From a virus, in IMG/VR virus record IMGVR_UViG_3300014501_000541, positions 1 through 54,311 of that record: 54,311 nucleotides of DNA. One strand, given 5' to 3'. Positions 23,264 to 32,880 of this stretch are shown here, piece by piece. The position numbers were made by a program, and so were the translations under genes. The notes under the pieces are model-generated. The model was not told the origin of the DNA and did not search any database. It saw nothing but the letters and a program-made list of their open reading frames with translations. How positions within the stretch are numbered: position 1 is the stretch's first letter; every line of letters starts with the position of its first letter.

Positions 23264-24265
23264 TTATAAGAAGATGCACCTATCAGCGACGACGTTTTGC
23301 GCGATGACACCGCAGGTATACACGGGGACGGTAAGAGACGCGGTCGATGTTCCGAGCGCATTCTGTGAAGTAAGGGTGAAGGTCTGTGTGGCAGATAGAG
23401 ATATGCTCGTGCTCGCGGTACCCGTCGCAACCGAGCCGACCCCGCTTATCGTGTCCGATGAATCCCCCGTCACGTTCCATGAAAGTTTTACGCTGCCGCC
23501 GAAGCAGAGAAACGAGGACGGCGTTGCGGTGAAGGAGTTGATGACGGGCACGGCGGGCGCCGCTTCAAAGCCAACGATACCCGCATAGTGGTTACAGGTT
23601 CCGCTGTCGGTTCCCGTGTCTTGAACATTCGTCTGAATAGTTGAAACGACTTGGTAGCTGTACATCGTTCCCCCTCCGTTTGCGCCATCCCAACCGCTCG
23701 CGGGATTGAACGTATAGCCGTTTGTCCAGGAACCGCTTGGGACGACGGCGCAATTCACGCCGTTGTAAATGCCGTACACATCTCCCACGATAAGTTCGGT
23801 TGCTTGTGATGTCGTGATGGGACTCGAAGCCCAGGGCGTTGAGGATGGCCCCGTAGGGCTGGAAGCGGTGTCGAGGGGACTGGTGGCGATGCCTGTCCAA
23901 TGCGTTGCGGTCACAGCTCCAAGATGCGCCGTTGTTTCTTTCACATTGACACTGGTAATTCCTGATGGCGCGTTGGCGAGATACCATAGTTCCATGAACT
24001 GTGAGCCGGTAATTCTGGTCGTGTATTCGTTCACATACGTATCGTTCAGGTTGTCGGTGACGGTTGAAGAATTGGAACCTGCGTCTGCAACAAAAACGAG
24101 AACCAATTCCCCCGACGTTGTTGGCGTATGAAAAGTCGAGGTGGAGTTTCCGTTATTGGCGTTCGCGAGAGTAGTCGTAGCGACTTCGATCTGGGTAGGC
24201 ATTGCATAGGCTGGCAACGCAAAGAAGAATGAAAGCCCTATAAGGATGAGGAGGTACTTTTTCAT
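23264..24265 (-). CDS. Secreted protein with C-terminal Ig/PKD-like domain
   Basis: The 333-aa protein has a clear signal peptide (LLILIGLSFFFALPAYA). The body (about 25-230) resembles a beta-sandwich found in adhesin-like proteins. The C-terminal 75 residues (PVINSFTATPSSFLCFGG, then GSVKLSWNVTGDS and QTFTLTSQNALGT) form an Ig/PKD-like domain. It should be exported to the cell surface. Encoding a Sec-exported protein within a head-gene region is unusual. Its start overlaps the end of the 1528-aa gene. Confidence 0.65.
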   Translation of the reverse strand: MKKYLLILIGLSFFFALPAYAMPTQIEVATTTLANANNGNSTSTFHTPTTSGELVLVFVADAGSNSSTVTDNLNDTYVNEYTTRITGSQFMELWYLANAPSGITSVNVKETTAHLGAVTATHWTGIATSPLDTASSPTGPSSTPWASSPITTSQATELIVGDVYGIYNGVNCAVVPSGSWTNGYTFNPASGWDGANGGGTMYSYQVVSTIQTNVQDTGTDSGTCNHYAGIVGFEAAPAVPVINSFTATPSSFLCFGGSVKLSWNVTGDSSDTISGVGSVATGTASTSISLSATQTFTLTSQNALGTSTASLTVPVYTCGVIAQNVVADRCIFL

Positions 24266-27200
24266 TATGGGGTCAGTAAGAATGTCGCCACGGTTGAGGT
24301 GATGGAGTTGCTTGCTTGTGCCGACGCTGTGCCGTACCAGAAATCAATAGAGTTATTGATGGTCGTGTTAATGGTTTGCGCGGCATAAACCGATGAGGGG
24401 AAAACCCACGAGTCTTGCGTTCCGACCGTGCTCGTAAAGTACTTGATATCACACGCTGGATAGAACGTGCCGTTGGTTCCCACGGTTGCGATGGTCGCAT
24501 AACATTGGGCGCTAATCGTTCCCGTAGAACTCACGAGAGGAGCCTCGGCATTGGTAGCAAAGGTAAGACCAGCGAACTTGAAATACCACGTGATGTTATC
24601 GGCCGTACCCGGTTTTGCATAAATCCCTTGAAGGTTCATGGAAATCTCGGAACCTGGATTCAGGGTATTCGCGGGTATGGTTGTCGTGCCTACTCCTGCG
24701 CCGATAAGACTGCTGGAAGCAGAAGCGTCGTTGATATTTACGGGCGTTGTCATGTTGAAGAATGAACCGCCAAAGTTGAGATTGAAAGTACCGCCGTTCG
24801 GATAGACATCGACTTGACCCGTCGAAGCGACGGTAAGGAGAGGGCTTCCTGAAGCATTTTCGGTGATGAGAGGAAATTGTGGAACGGTTGAAGTAGAACC
24901 TACCGTCACCGTGTTTCCTGAAACCGTAATCGGGGCATTCGTAATAGAGTTGGTACCGGAGAACATGGATACGGTGCCGGAGGTCACGGGCGTTGTCGAA
25001 GAAACCCCGCTGCCTCCACCTCCTCCGCCTGATCCGCACGGCAAGCCTGCGTCGGTTAACGTATTTGCATCAGACCATTTCGCGCAGTCATTCGGAACGC
25101 CATTCCCGCCGCCTAACGCTATGACGCCGGTTTCATTTGGTACGGTGGTTGTTACGTTCCCTGTTAGCTGGGAAGTGTCAAAACTATCAAACGGCCCGCT
25201 CCCGCCATTCACGCTATCGAAGAAAATGCCATTCGTATCAGCGCCGCTTCCCTCGCCCGATGCACCATCGCCAATCAGAATAGAACCTCCCGTGCCGGTG
25301 TCGAAGCCGAGCTGTATGCCATAAGGTTCGAGTATCCAAAATGGTTCACCGCCCACGTTGTTGTCTTCAGCGGTCATGTAGCCGGTGGTGGCTAAAATGT
25401 ACGTGCTCGTATTTTCGAGGGCGACGACGCCTTTCGATGCCCCTTTCCCTACATACAAACCTGTTCCAAAGCTTCCAATCGGAACCCATTGCAACGTATC
25501 GCTCGCAGACAACGAACTGCTCGTATTGAAAAGGGCTATATCGGTTGACGTTCCCGAGCCGGAGATACCACCCCCACCACCGCATGAGCCGGCCGATGCT
25601 GCGTTCACGATGCCAGAGGAAGCGAGCGTTATCGTAGCGCACGGATAGGTTCCCGATGCGACGCCGGAATTGATAAGGAAAAGCGTGGTCGATGTTCCGG
25701 TGGTGGTTGAGGTCTCGTTGCCAGATCCGTTGATGGTGAACCCCGTGCCCGATGTCCCGTTTATTTTTGTCGAAGTCGCATAGGGGTTGCCACTCACATC
25801 TACCGCATTGCCGAGATGCCATGCGCCGCTTTGGTAATAGAACGTGCCGGTCGTGACGGCGGGAAGCGACTTGCCCTCAAGCCCTTGTACGGTGCTCGTG
25901 ACGTTGATGGAGGTCGTGCCGGTCGCGGTGCCGGTCGCATCTTGGGAAAGCGATAAGGTAATTAATTGGTTCGCCGCCAAACAGCTCACCGTGAGAGAAA
26001 CGGTGCCAGTCGAGTTCGCAGCGCTCACGCACCCATTGCCGGCAAAAGACGTGACGCCGGTGTTTTGTATGGATATGGAGTTCGAACTCGTCGTGACAGC
26101 GATGCCTGAGGATGCGTTCGCGGTCGTGAAACCGGAACCGCCGGACGGAGTGCTCGTTGCTATAAGATTTCCTGAACCGTCGGTCGCCACAAATGAATTG
26201 GGCGTAATGGTGGTGTTGATGGTTCCCTTGAAGGTAGACGTTTGGTTGACCGTAAGCGTGGTTGAAGCAGTCGCGGCCGTTGCGAATGTAATGCCGATAC
26301 CTGAGCCAGAATTGCCGATCGTCGTCGAACCATTCTGCACCGCTCGAAGGACATCGCCGCCATTGTTTGCGTCCGCAATGTGAAAAGTATTTGATCCGTC
26401 GTTCAGCATGCCGAATTCCCACTCATCGGTGCCAGCGGTCGAAAATACTTGCGTTCCATAATTTCCCGTGCCACCGCGACTGATACGCATGGTGCAGGTG
26501 CCAGGACAAGCGACATAGAAATTGCCATTTTGGGTTGAGGTTCCGATAGAGAAGTTACCGAGGACATTGGCATTTGATGACACGCTTTCGGTGCCCGTGA
26601 TTGTCGTATTGCCCGTAAGAGTGAAGGTAGCGCCAAGCCACGTTCCGGTCGCGTTCACGGGCGTTATTTGGAACAAAAGATGATGCTGGATGGTCGTGCC
26701 TGCGCCTTCATTCGACATCTCGATAACATAGGGATAGAGAAAAGCGTCCGCTGTGCTTGATGCCCCAGTCGCCGTTTCGAACCATCCCGTGCCGTTGAAT
26801 CCTGGATAGCTCTCTTGGTTCAGATCGTCAAACGTCCGAGTGCCATCGGGATAGAGCGTGCTCATAGACCAGTCGCACTCGGACTGGTTGCTCGTGCTTG
26901 CGTTGTTCGGACAGTTTTGTTCGACGATATTGAATTCCTGCGTTGTGCTCGCGCCGGAGCCTGGCGTGTTGCCGATGATGGGGCCGATATCCAGAAATCC
27001 ATTTGCATCAACCGAAACCGGATAGACGATAGTTCCCGATGGCGTGACGTTCATGAGCGCCAAGGTGCTCGATACCGTTTCGTTTGTGGTAGTCACATTG
27101 CCAGTATTCGTGATACCTCCGGGGCCGGCGACAACCGTGGACGTTGCCGAGAGCTGGTTACTGCCACTCCAGAATGGGAAATCGTTGGTGACGGTCGTAG

Positions 27201-28851
27201 TCGCAGAACTCACATTACCGCTTCCCGATGGCGTGCCGCACGCAACCGTGCCGGTCGCGGAGAAGCCGGTCACGAACTGGCCGCCGGAGCAGGATGACCC
27301 TATATAAGAAGATAGGTTGCCGTTCGCGTCATAGAGGCCAAGGGAACTTGTGGCGAGGTCGATCTTCCATGCTCCGCCGGAATATTCAAGCGTTCCTGTC
27401 GCCAAGGCTGGTAAGGCTTTGCCATTGAGGCCGATCACGGTCACGGTGTCCGTGATCGAAGTCGCTCCTGAGGCAGTTCCCGTAGCATCGCCATTCATGA
27501 TGAACGTGATCGTTTGGTTTCCGGAGATGCACGTGACGGCGAGCGAAACGGTTCCTGTGGAATTGGCAGCCGTGACGCAGCCTTGTCCGGTGAACGATGT
27601 CACGCCGGTATTGGTGTAAGTGCTTGTGCTGTTCGCGGCTGTTGAAGTCGTTGTGATTGAAATGCCCGCACCTGCGACATTATTGTGAGAAGTCGATGTC
27701 GCGCCATTGATTGAAGTTACGGCGGCCGTGAGCCAACTCGGGTTATAAATCACGCCGAGAGAGCTGGATGTTATGGTCACGGCCCCGTTCGATCCATTCA
27801 CCGATGTGACGCCGTTCGCGCACGCGATGGTGCCGGTTGCTGATATGCCCGTTGCAAATTGGTTCGCTCCGCACGGGTTTGAGCCTGCGAAAGCGAGTAC
27901 GACTCCCGATGTGTTCGTCACGAGCAAGGAGTTCGTGGTCGAGGCGAGCGTCGTCGTGCCATTGGCGGTCAAGCCCAGGCTAAACGTTTCAAGAGCGTTC
28001 CAAATGGCCGCATAGGCCGTATTGAGAGTCGCCGTGGCACTGATGCCGACTTGGACGACAGTTACGCCATTTGCCCCGTAGACGTTCGTCGAACTCGCGC
28101 CACCCGAAGGCACTGCGCACGTTATCGTTCCCGTTGGCGATATCGTTTGCACGAAATTGCTCCCGCTACAGCCCGTTCCGAGGTTCAGCGTGTAGGTTGT
28201 TGTCGTGTTCGTGGTTGAGGTCGCTTGCGTGAGCGATAGGCCTGCTCCGGCTGAGTACGTGTAGGTTGGAATACTCACCGAGCCGCAGCTCACGATGCCT
28301 CCCGAAGTGATCTGGTTCACGAACTGACTTGCGCTGCAGTTTTGCGTCGCGCCATTGTTGAGCGACACCGATACGGTCGTCGTGGCTCCCGATACCGTGC
28401 TGGTTGCGCCGGTGCCGGCCGCGATGTTGTAGTTCGTGGATTTGTTGCCGTTGATGGTCGGCCACACGACGCCGAGCGAGCTCGACGTGATAGTTATGAC
28501 GCCGCTCAATCCGTTCACGCTATTCACAATCTGTGTGCTGCTGCTCAAGAAGTCGGATGGATGATAGAGCTGCCACGTTCCGGCCCAATCTCCCGTATTC
28601 GTCGCGACGCCGGTTCCCGTGATCGTGATGCCTCCGCTTGATGTTGAAACTTGGCACGTGCCGGCGCAGAGGATATAGGCCGGCGTGTATGTTCCGCTTC
28701 CGTTGCCGATGAGAACCTGGCCGGATAGCGGCGCGGTAACGGTTCCCGTTCCACCTTGCACCGGATAATACGGTGCTGCATGAACCGTCAAAACCTGCCC
28801 CACGATGGCGAGGGCGAAGATTGAAGCAATGGCGAGATACAACTTCTTCAT
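24265..28851 (-). CDS. Giant beta-repeat protein with signal peptide (fibre/adhesin)
   Basis: The 1528-aa protein begins with a signal peptide (AIASIFALAIVGQVLTVHAA). It is then almost wholly Ser/Thr/Gly/Asn with very few charged residues. Segments recur: NGLSGVITITSSSLGVVW and NGSNGAVTITSSSLGVI; GVTSFTGQGCVTAANSTG and GVTSFAGNGCVSAANSTG, each followed by an equivalent 70-residue block. These are internal duplications typical of beta-solenoid or trimeric fibres. Paired cysteines (CSGSNFV, CGANQF, CSGGQFVTG) repeat at the block borders. The C-terminal 150 residues look like a globular tip. It could be a virion fibre or an exported lysogen adhesin. The signal peptide is hard to reconcile with a cytoplasmically assembled tail fibre. 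Confidence 0.7.
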   Translation of the reverse strand: MKKLYLAIASIFALAIVGQVLTVHAAPYYPVQGGTGTVTAPLSGQVLIGNGSGTYTPAYILCAGTCQVSTSSGGITITGTGVATNTGDWAGTWQLYHPSDFLSSSTQIVNSVNGLSGVITITSSSLGVVWPTINGNKSTNYNIAAGTGATSTVSGATTTVSVSLNNGATQNCSASQFVNQITSGGIVSCGSVSIPTYTYSAGAGLSLTQATSTTNTTTTYTLNLGTGCSGSNFVQTISPTGTITCAVPSGGASSTNVYGANGVTVVQVGISATATLNTAYAAIWNALETFSLGLTANGTTTLASTTNSLLVTNTSGVVLAFAGSNPCGANQFATGISATGTIACANGVTSVNGSNGAVTITSSSLGVIYNPSWLTAAVTSINGATSTSHNNVAGAGISITTTSTAANSTSTYTNTGVTSFTGQGCVTAANSTGTVSLAVTCISGNQTITFIMNGDATGTASGATSITDTVTVIGLNGKALPALATGTLEYSGGAWKIDLATSSLGLYDANGNLSSYIGSSCSGGQFVTGFSATGTVACGTPSGSGNVSSATTTVTNDFPFWSGSNQLSATSTVVAGPGGITNTGNVTTTNETVSSTLALMNVTPSGTIVYPVSVDANGFLDIGPIIGNTPGSGASTTQEFNIVEQNCPNNASTSNQSECDWSMSTLYPDGTRTFDDLNQESYPGFNGTGWFETATGASSTADAFLYPYVIEMSNEGAGTTIQHHLLFQITPVNATGTWLGATFTLTGNTTITGTESVSSNANVLGNFSIGTSTQNGNFYVACPGTCTMRISRGGTGNYGTQVFSTAGTDEWEFGMLNDGSNTFHIADANNGGDVLRAVQNGSTTIGNSGSGIGITFATAATASTTLTVNQTSTFKGTINTTITPNSFVATDGSGNLIATSTPSGGSGFTTANASSGIAVTTSSNSISIQNTGVTSFAGNGCVSAANSTGTVSLTVSCLAANQLITLSLSQDATGTATGTTSINVTSTVQGLEGKSLPAVTTGTFYYQSGAWHLGNAVDVSGNPYATSTKINGTSGTGFTINGSGNETSTTTGTSTTLFLINSGVASGTYPCATITLASSGIVNAASAGSCGGGGGISGSGTSTDIALFNTSSSLSASDTLQWVPIGSFGTGLYVGKGASKGVVALENTSTYILATTGYMTAEDNNVGGEPFWILEPYGIQLGFDTGTGGSILIGDGASGEGSGADTNGIFFDSVNGGSGPFDSFDTSQLTGNVTTTVPNETGVIALGGGNGVPNDCAKWSDANTLTDAGLPCGSGGGGGGSGVSSTTPVTSGTVSMFSGTNSITNAPITVSGNTVTVGSTSTVPQFPLITENASGSPLLTVASTGQVDVYPNGGTFNLNFGGSFFNMTTPVNINDASASSSLIGAGVGTTTIPANTLNPGSEISMNLQGIYAKPGTADNITWYFKFAGLTFATNAEAPLVSSTGTISAQCYATIATVGTNGTFYPACDIKYFTSTVGTQDSWVFPSSVYAAQTINTTINNSIDFWYGTASAQASNSITSTVATFLLTP

Positions 28852-29421
28852 TTACTGATATTGGGCAACGTGAGGAAGTCCGGAGAGGGATGCGGAAGGC
28901 GGGACTATATAACTAATCGTAGTGCCTGAGATGGTGTAGTCAATCCCCTGTTCTTGTTCCTGGTAGTTGAGACGTAGGTGGATGGAGTTCGGATCGAAGG
29001 GAGCGGGCGAAATGGTAAAGGTCGTGTTAGAACCGTTGATCGTGCCGGACACGTTGACCAAGCGCCAGGGCTTCTGCAGATTCGAGCCGATGTCCGTAAT
29101 CATCTTGGCCGTGATGCCAAGCATGAGCGTGTAGGTTTTATTGGCCGTATTCTTCGTGGAAGCCGCGCCGCCGCCTGTCGCACTTTCTGCCCCGCGCATA
29201 ATCGTAAGCGTGCTGCCGGAAACGGCGGTCACTCTGACAATCTCGGCGTTCGGGTCATTTGAAGGATCGGGATAATCCGTGCTGTTCCACCACGTTGCGT
29301 TCCAACCTCCGCCGCTGAGAGCAGAGGGAACGGAGTTCGCGATGATTGAAGTATCCGACGCGCCGTACGTGCCGCTTACCGTGAGTTTGACCAGGTTATA
29401 GACAGCGTCAAGATTTGCCAT
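28852..29421 (-). CDS. Virion structural/fibre-like protein
   Basis: The 189-aa protein contains GTYGASDTSIIANSVPSAL and YPDPSNDPNAEIVRVTAVSG with TIMRGAESATGG. This beta-rich pattern is common in phage structural genes near fibres, with no assigned function that I know of. It lies one base before the giant repeat gene and 3 bp after the portal fusion gene, so it is co-transcribed with both. Confidence 0.55.
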   Translation of the reverse strand: MANLDAVYNLVKLTVSGTYGASDTSIIANSVPSALSGGGWNATWWNSTDYPDPSNDPNAEIVRVTAVSGSTLTIMRGAESATGGGAASTKNTANKTYTLMLGITAKMITDIGSNLQKPWRLVNVSGTINGSNTTFTISPAPFDPNSIHLRLNYQEQEQGIDYTISGTTISYIVPPSASLSGLPHVAQYQ

Positions 29422-29424
29422 GCC

Positions 29425-31731
29425 TTAATCAATTGACACTTCATCGGGACGCAATATGCAAAAACAATTCGGATGTAATGGCGGTGCGCCGACATCGCCG
29501 TAATCGAGCGACATCGTTTTAGCTTCGTCGCCTTCGCCTACCGTAATTGAGTCGCCGTTATTGAAGAAATTCTGGTCGATACTTACGACTTTGCCATTCA
29601 GAGATAAACAGAATGAACAGGGGTCTTGTGAGGCGGTGTACCATTTCACAGTTTTAACGACGCCTGATTGCTGCCATGCCGACTTCAAAGCACTGTTCGC
29701 CGTCCGAAATGATTCGGTCTTCGCAACCATTGCGGCGCGGCTCTCATTGCTCCACTCGTAGACCTGGTCAACACGCTTCGTGATATCGGCCAGCGATTCC
29801 CCAGCCTGTAGGCCTTCGTTGATGTGGTCTTCAAGCGAAGCTAAGGTTGTCTCCTGGTAGCTCTCGGACATCATCTGCACGGACTGGTGGACGGCTTCTC
29901 TCGTTGCTTGGGTGAAGTCGAAGGTGGATTGCACTTCGGCGGCGGCTTGCTTTGCCTGCTCGACAAAGAGCGTTTCTATGATCGGACTCAAAGCGTCCGT
30001 TGTTATCGAGATCCACTTCTTGATGTCAAAGAGGTCGCCGGGATTTATGGCTTTGCCGACGATGCCGGGAAGATGGGAGAGCACTTCGGCCTTCTGGTCG
30101 GCGTTGAGTTTCTGAACGGTAGTTTCAATATCTTTCTCTACGGCGTGGACGTAAGCGCTCCATTCTTTCCAGCGGGTTTCGTCGTGCTCTTTCGTCGAGA
30201 CGAATTTCTTCGTCGGGAAATCGAGGCGCTTCTTGAGATCGGCTTTGATCTTGTTGGCGAGGCTTTCGCGCATCTCTACACGTTTCTTTGCGAGCTTTTG
30301 CAGCTTGGTACGTAGCGGCCGGAAAGCAAGGTTCAGGCCTTTCATGCGCTTCGCGTTCGGGTCGTTTTCAGGCTGCGGCGCGGCGTCCGAGTTCCCTGCC
30401 GAGGAACCAATCGGGGCCATCGCGGTCGGTGCCATGAGCGTATCGCCGCCGTCAACCGGCCCACGGCCGAGATAACTTTCGCGGCCTTCGTTTGCGGTCA
30501 AAAGCGGTTGGTTGCCCATCGCAGCTTGCATTTCCTGTACGCGGAAGGCTTTGTCTTCTGGTACGGGATCGATGAAGCTTATGTACAAATCATCGCCGTA
30601 ACGCGGGACGAGGCGGTCGTTCAAGACAGCGCAGATGAGCATCATGTGTGGCTTAACGACGCGCTTGCTGAATACATAGTCGGCCGTTTCAGCGGTCGCG
30701 CGATTCGTATCTGATTCTGCCGTGCCGAGAATCGTTCGTGAGACGCCGAACATGGCGAGGATGCGGTCGCGCATATCCTCGGACATGTTTTTGAAGTCCA
30801 TGTCTTTCGGAGAGCTGCCGGCGTTCTGCCACTCCACACCTTTCGGAAGGACGCCGATGCGGTTCATGTTGTCGATCCCGCCATGCACGTCCATGAAACC
30901 GATCTTGAGCGATTCAATCTGCGTCTCGGCTACAAACTCGCTTTTCAGGAATCCGGACGGGCGCGCGCCATTGATGAAGAACTTGCGGTTGAACTCCATC
31001 GCATAGTTGTCGTTGTCGATGTATTCCGCCCCGGCCATGACGGGGCTGTAACCGCTGTGGTAATCGGAGGGGTTTGGCAGGTCGAAATGAATCACCTCGT
31101 AAGGCTTAAATACATACTCTTGCGTTCCTATCCGCATCTTGTATCCCATGAGCTGGTACGGCCAAGAGCGCCGGTCGATCACCGACTTAACTTTATCGGC
31201 CGGCATGAGATGAAGAGCCTTCGGCTGGTCGAGGTCATTCTTCACACCTTCGAGATAAAGGTACGTGTCACCGGTAAGGTCGAGGCACGCGGAGAGCAGA
31301 TACTTGAGCTTCAGCCCGTTCATGTTCTCGTTCGGCGCGTCGAGAAGGTCAAGGATCTCGTGGTCTTTCTTTTCCTCATGGTCATCGCCATCCACTTCGA
31401 AAAGACGCCAATCGATTGCCATGACTTCGCGGGCCTTTGCGTTTACGGCGGCGTAGACGAAACCTTTGTTGTTCTCAATTGCCCGCGTTGCATCGATGGG
31501 ATTAGTTCCCGATGGGCGCTCGATGATGAACTGGTTGCCACTGCCGTTTAATTCGCCGAATGTTGCGCGGCCGGACTTTGTCATGACACTTTTCACGACG
31601 CCGTAGCGCGTCATGGCCGGCCCGCCCTGCTCCTGCTCATGGAGTTCGGGATAGAAATTAGCCGCAATGCCGCGTAACCTACGCGCTATCCAGCTTGGCT
31701 TGTTATTGGCGTTAAGGGAGGGTGAAGCCAT
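29425..31731 (-). CDS. Portal protein fused to a MuF-type head morphogenesis domain
   Basis: The 768-aa protein is a fusion. Residues about 80-430 are an HK97-type portal (GFVYAAVNAKAREVMAIDW, PADKVKSVIDRR and the late helix with ILGTAESDTNRATAETADY). Residues about 470-660 are long helices. The C-terminus is a MuF/gp7-like domain, recognised by YTASQDPCSFCLSLNGKVV and APPLHPNCFCILRPDE. The portal forms the DNA gate, and MuF proteins are packaged inside heads. In most phages these are two adjacent genes; here they are one ORF with no sign of an internal stop. The gene starts 3 bp after the zinc-ribbon gene's stop. Confidence 0.88.
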   Translation of the reverse strand: MASPSLNANNKPSWIARRLRGIAANFYPELHEQEQGGPAMTRYGVVKSVMTKSGRATFGELNGSGNQFIIERPSGTNPIDATRAIENNKGFVYAAVNAKAREVMAIDWRLFEVDGDDHEEKKDHEILDLLDAPNENMNGLKLKYLLSACLDLTGDTYLYLEGVKNDLDQPKALHLMPADKVKSVIDRRSWPYQLMGYKMRIGTQEYVFKPYEVIHFDLPNPSDYHSGYSPVMAGAEYIDNDNYAMEFNRKFFINGARPSGFLKSEFVAETQIESLKIGFMDVHGGIDNMNRIGVLPKGVEWQNAGSSPKDMDFKNMSEDMRDRILAMFGVSRTILGTAESDTNRATAETADYVFSKRVVKPHMMLICAVLNDRLVPRYGDDLYISFIDPVPEDKAFRVQEMQAAMGNQPLLTANEGRESYLGRGPVDGGDTLMAPTAMAPIGSSAGNSDAAPQPENDPNAKRMKGLNLAFRPLRTKLQKLAKKRVEMRESLANKIKADLKKRLDFPTKKFVSTKEHDETRWKEWSAYVHAVEKDIETTVQKLNADQKAEVLSHLPGIVGKAINPGDLFDIKKWISITTDALSPIIETLFVEQAKQAAAEVQSTFDFTQATREAVHQSVQMMSESYQETTLASLEDHINEGLQAGESLADITKRVDQVYEWSNESRAAMVAKTESFRTANSALKSAWQQSGVVKTVKWYTASQDPCSFCLSLNGKVVSIDQNFFNNGDSITVGEGDEAKTMSLDYGDVGAPPLHPNCFCILRPDEVSID

Positions 31732-31734
31732 GTA

Positions 31735-32142
31735 CTACGCAGGCATGATTTTTCCGTCCTTGATTTGGAAGGCGTGCGCCGCGTCATACATTCCGAACGG
31801 GCATCGAATGGGTTTGTCGAGCGTCAGAGGATCGCGAGAAAGGATTTTATTGTCGAGCTGGCTCATCAGTGGAAGACCACAGAATGGGCAGCTCATCACG
31901 ATTGTAGTGGGATGTTCAACTATAAGTTTTTGGGGCTGGCGCAAGATCACACGCCGAAACCACGATGCGTTCTCATAGTGCGCAACGGTATTCGAGCGGA
32001 AATAAAAATCACCGGCCTTCATGCCTTGTTCTTGAGATTGAGAAACTAGCTGGCCGGAACCGTCGTGAATGGCGACGTTCGTGCCTTCAAAGACTTGTGT
32101 TTTGTCGATCTCAGTTGCGAACTGTGCTTGTAAGGCGACCAT
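31735..32142 (-). CDS. Small protein with C-terminal zinc ribbon
   Basis: From the ATG at 32142 it is 135 aa. The N-terminal part is beta-rich and the C-terminus contains SCPFCG and RCPFG, which can bind zinc, followed by AAHAFQIKDG. It directly precedes the portal gene. A TATAGT box lies 7 nt before the start (32150-32155), giving an almost leaderless mRNA. No known family; perhaps a head-packaging accessory. Confidence 0.55.
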   Translation of the reverse strand: MVALQAQFATEIDKTQVFEGTNVAIHDGSGQLVSQSQEQGMKAGDFYFRSNTVAHYENASWFRRVILRQPQKLIVEHPTTIVMSCPFCGLPLMSQLDNKILSRDPLTLDKPIRCPFGMYDAAHAFQIKDGKIMPA

Positions 32143-32149
32143 TGACTTA

Positions 32150-32155
32150 ACTATA
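32150..32155 (-). promoter_or_regulatory. TATAGT -10 box before the portal operon
   Basis: TATAGTTA on the minus strand starts at 32155 and the ATG at 32142 follows 7 nt after the hexamer. The same TATAGTTA core is found at 22606 and 34807. No good -35 box is placed at 16-18 nt. Confidence 0.4.
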
Positions 32156-32223
32156 AGATTTCTGCGGAGAAAAGCTATTGTGGACAAAGGGGATACAATG
32201 GACGCCGCAATTGGAGGTTGACG

Positions 32224-32880
32224 ATGGACGTTAAAATTGGCACGGTTGTAGCCCTTTTTGTTTCATCGTGCCTTTCCGCTGGTGCCGGGGCATTTGTTGG
32301 AAGTTACCTGAAGAAGAAGGGTGAAAATCTTGCCACGAAAGAAGACCTCAAAAACTTAGTAGAACAGATGAGCGCCGTAACAAAAGCGACGAAGGAAATC
32401 GAATCTAAAATATCTGGTGAGTTGTGGGATCGGCAGAAACGATGGGAAGTGCAGAAGGAGGCGATATTAGAGTCCCTGAAAGGGTTGGGCGCTGCTGAAG
32501 GCTTGCTTGGGAAAATGCTGTACGCATTTCGTACATATCCTACAACATCAGATGTTGATGCGGCCAAGCGCGAAGAGGCACAGAATGAATTTTTGACAGC
32601 CATCCAGTCATTTTGGCGCTCAAAACTGACCACGGAGATCGTATGCGGCCAGCGCATCAGCGATCAACTCGACCTTCTCGATAACCTAATGGGACGAATC
32701 AGAGACAGGGGTAGGCAACGGCAGTTTGGTGAGGCCTGGACTTTGATGGAAGAGATTAACACTGGAAATCGAAACCTAAGAAGCATAATCCGCGAAGAGC
32801 TTCGGTTCGAGATTAACCTTAGGCCTCAATCCAATGTATCTTCGGCAGCTCCAAGCCCTGGTTCACAAGCCCCTGAATGA
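32224..32880 (+). CDS. Membrane-anchored coiled-coil protein (moron)
   Basis: This 218-aa protein from the ATG at 32224 has GGAGG 6 nt upstream and a TACAAT -10-like box about 26 nt before it. The N-terminal transmembrane segment (VVALFVSSCLSAGAGAFVG) is followed by a long charged helix (KKKGENLATKEDLKNLVEQM). It is read on the opposite strand to the packaging operon. Its 3' end overlaps the terminase gene by 62 bp, so the two transcripts are antisense there. A membrane-associated exclusion function is possible but unproven. Confidence 0.65.
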   Translation: MDVKIGTVVALFVSSCLSAGAGAFVGSYLKKKGENLATKEDLKNLVEQMSAVTKATKEIESKISGELWDRQKRWEVQKEAILESLKGLGAAEGLLGKMLYAFRTYPTTSDVDAAKREEAQNEFLTAIQSFWRSKLTTEIVCGQRISDQLDLLDNLMGRIRDRGRQRQFGEAWTLMEEINTGNRNLRSIIREELRFEINLRPQSNVSSAAPSPGSQAPE

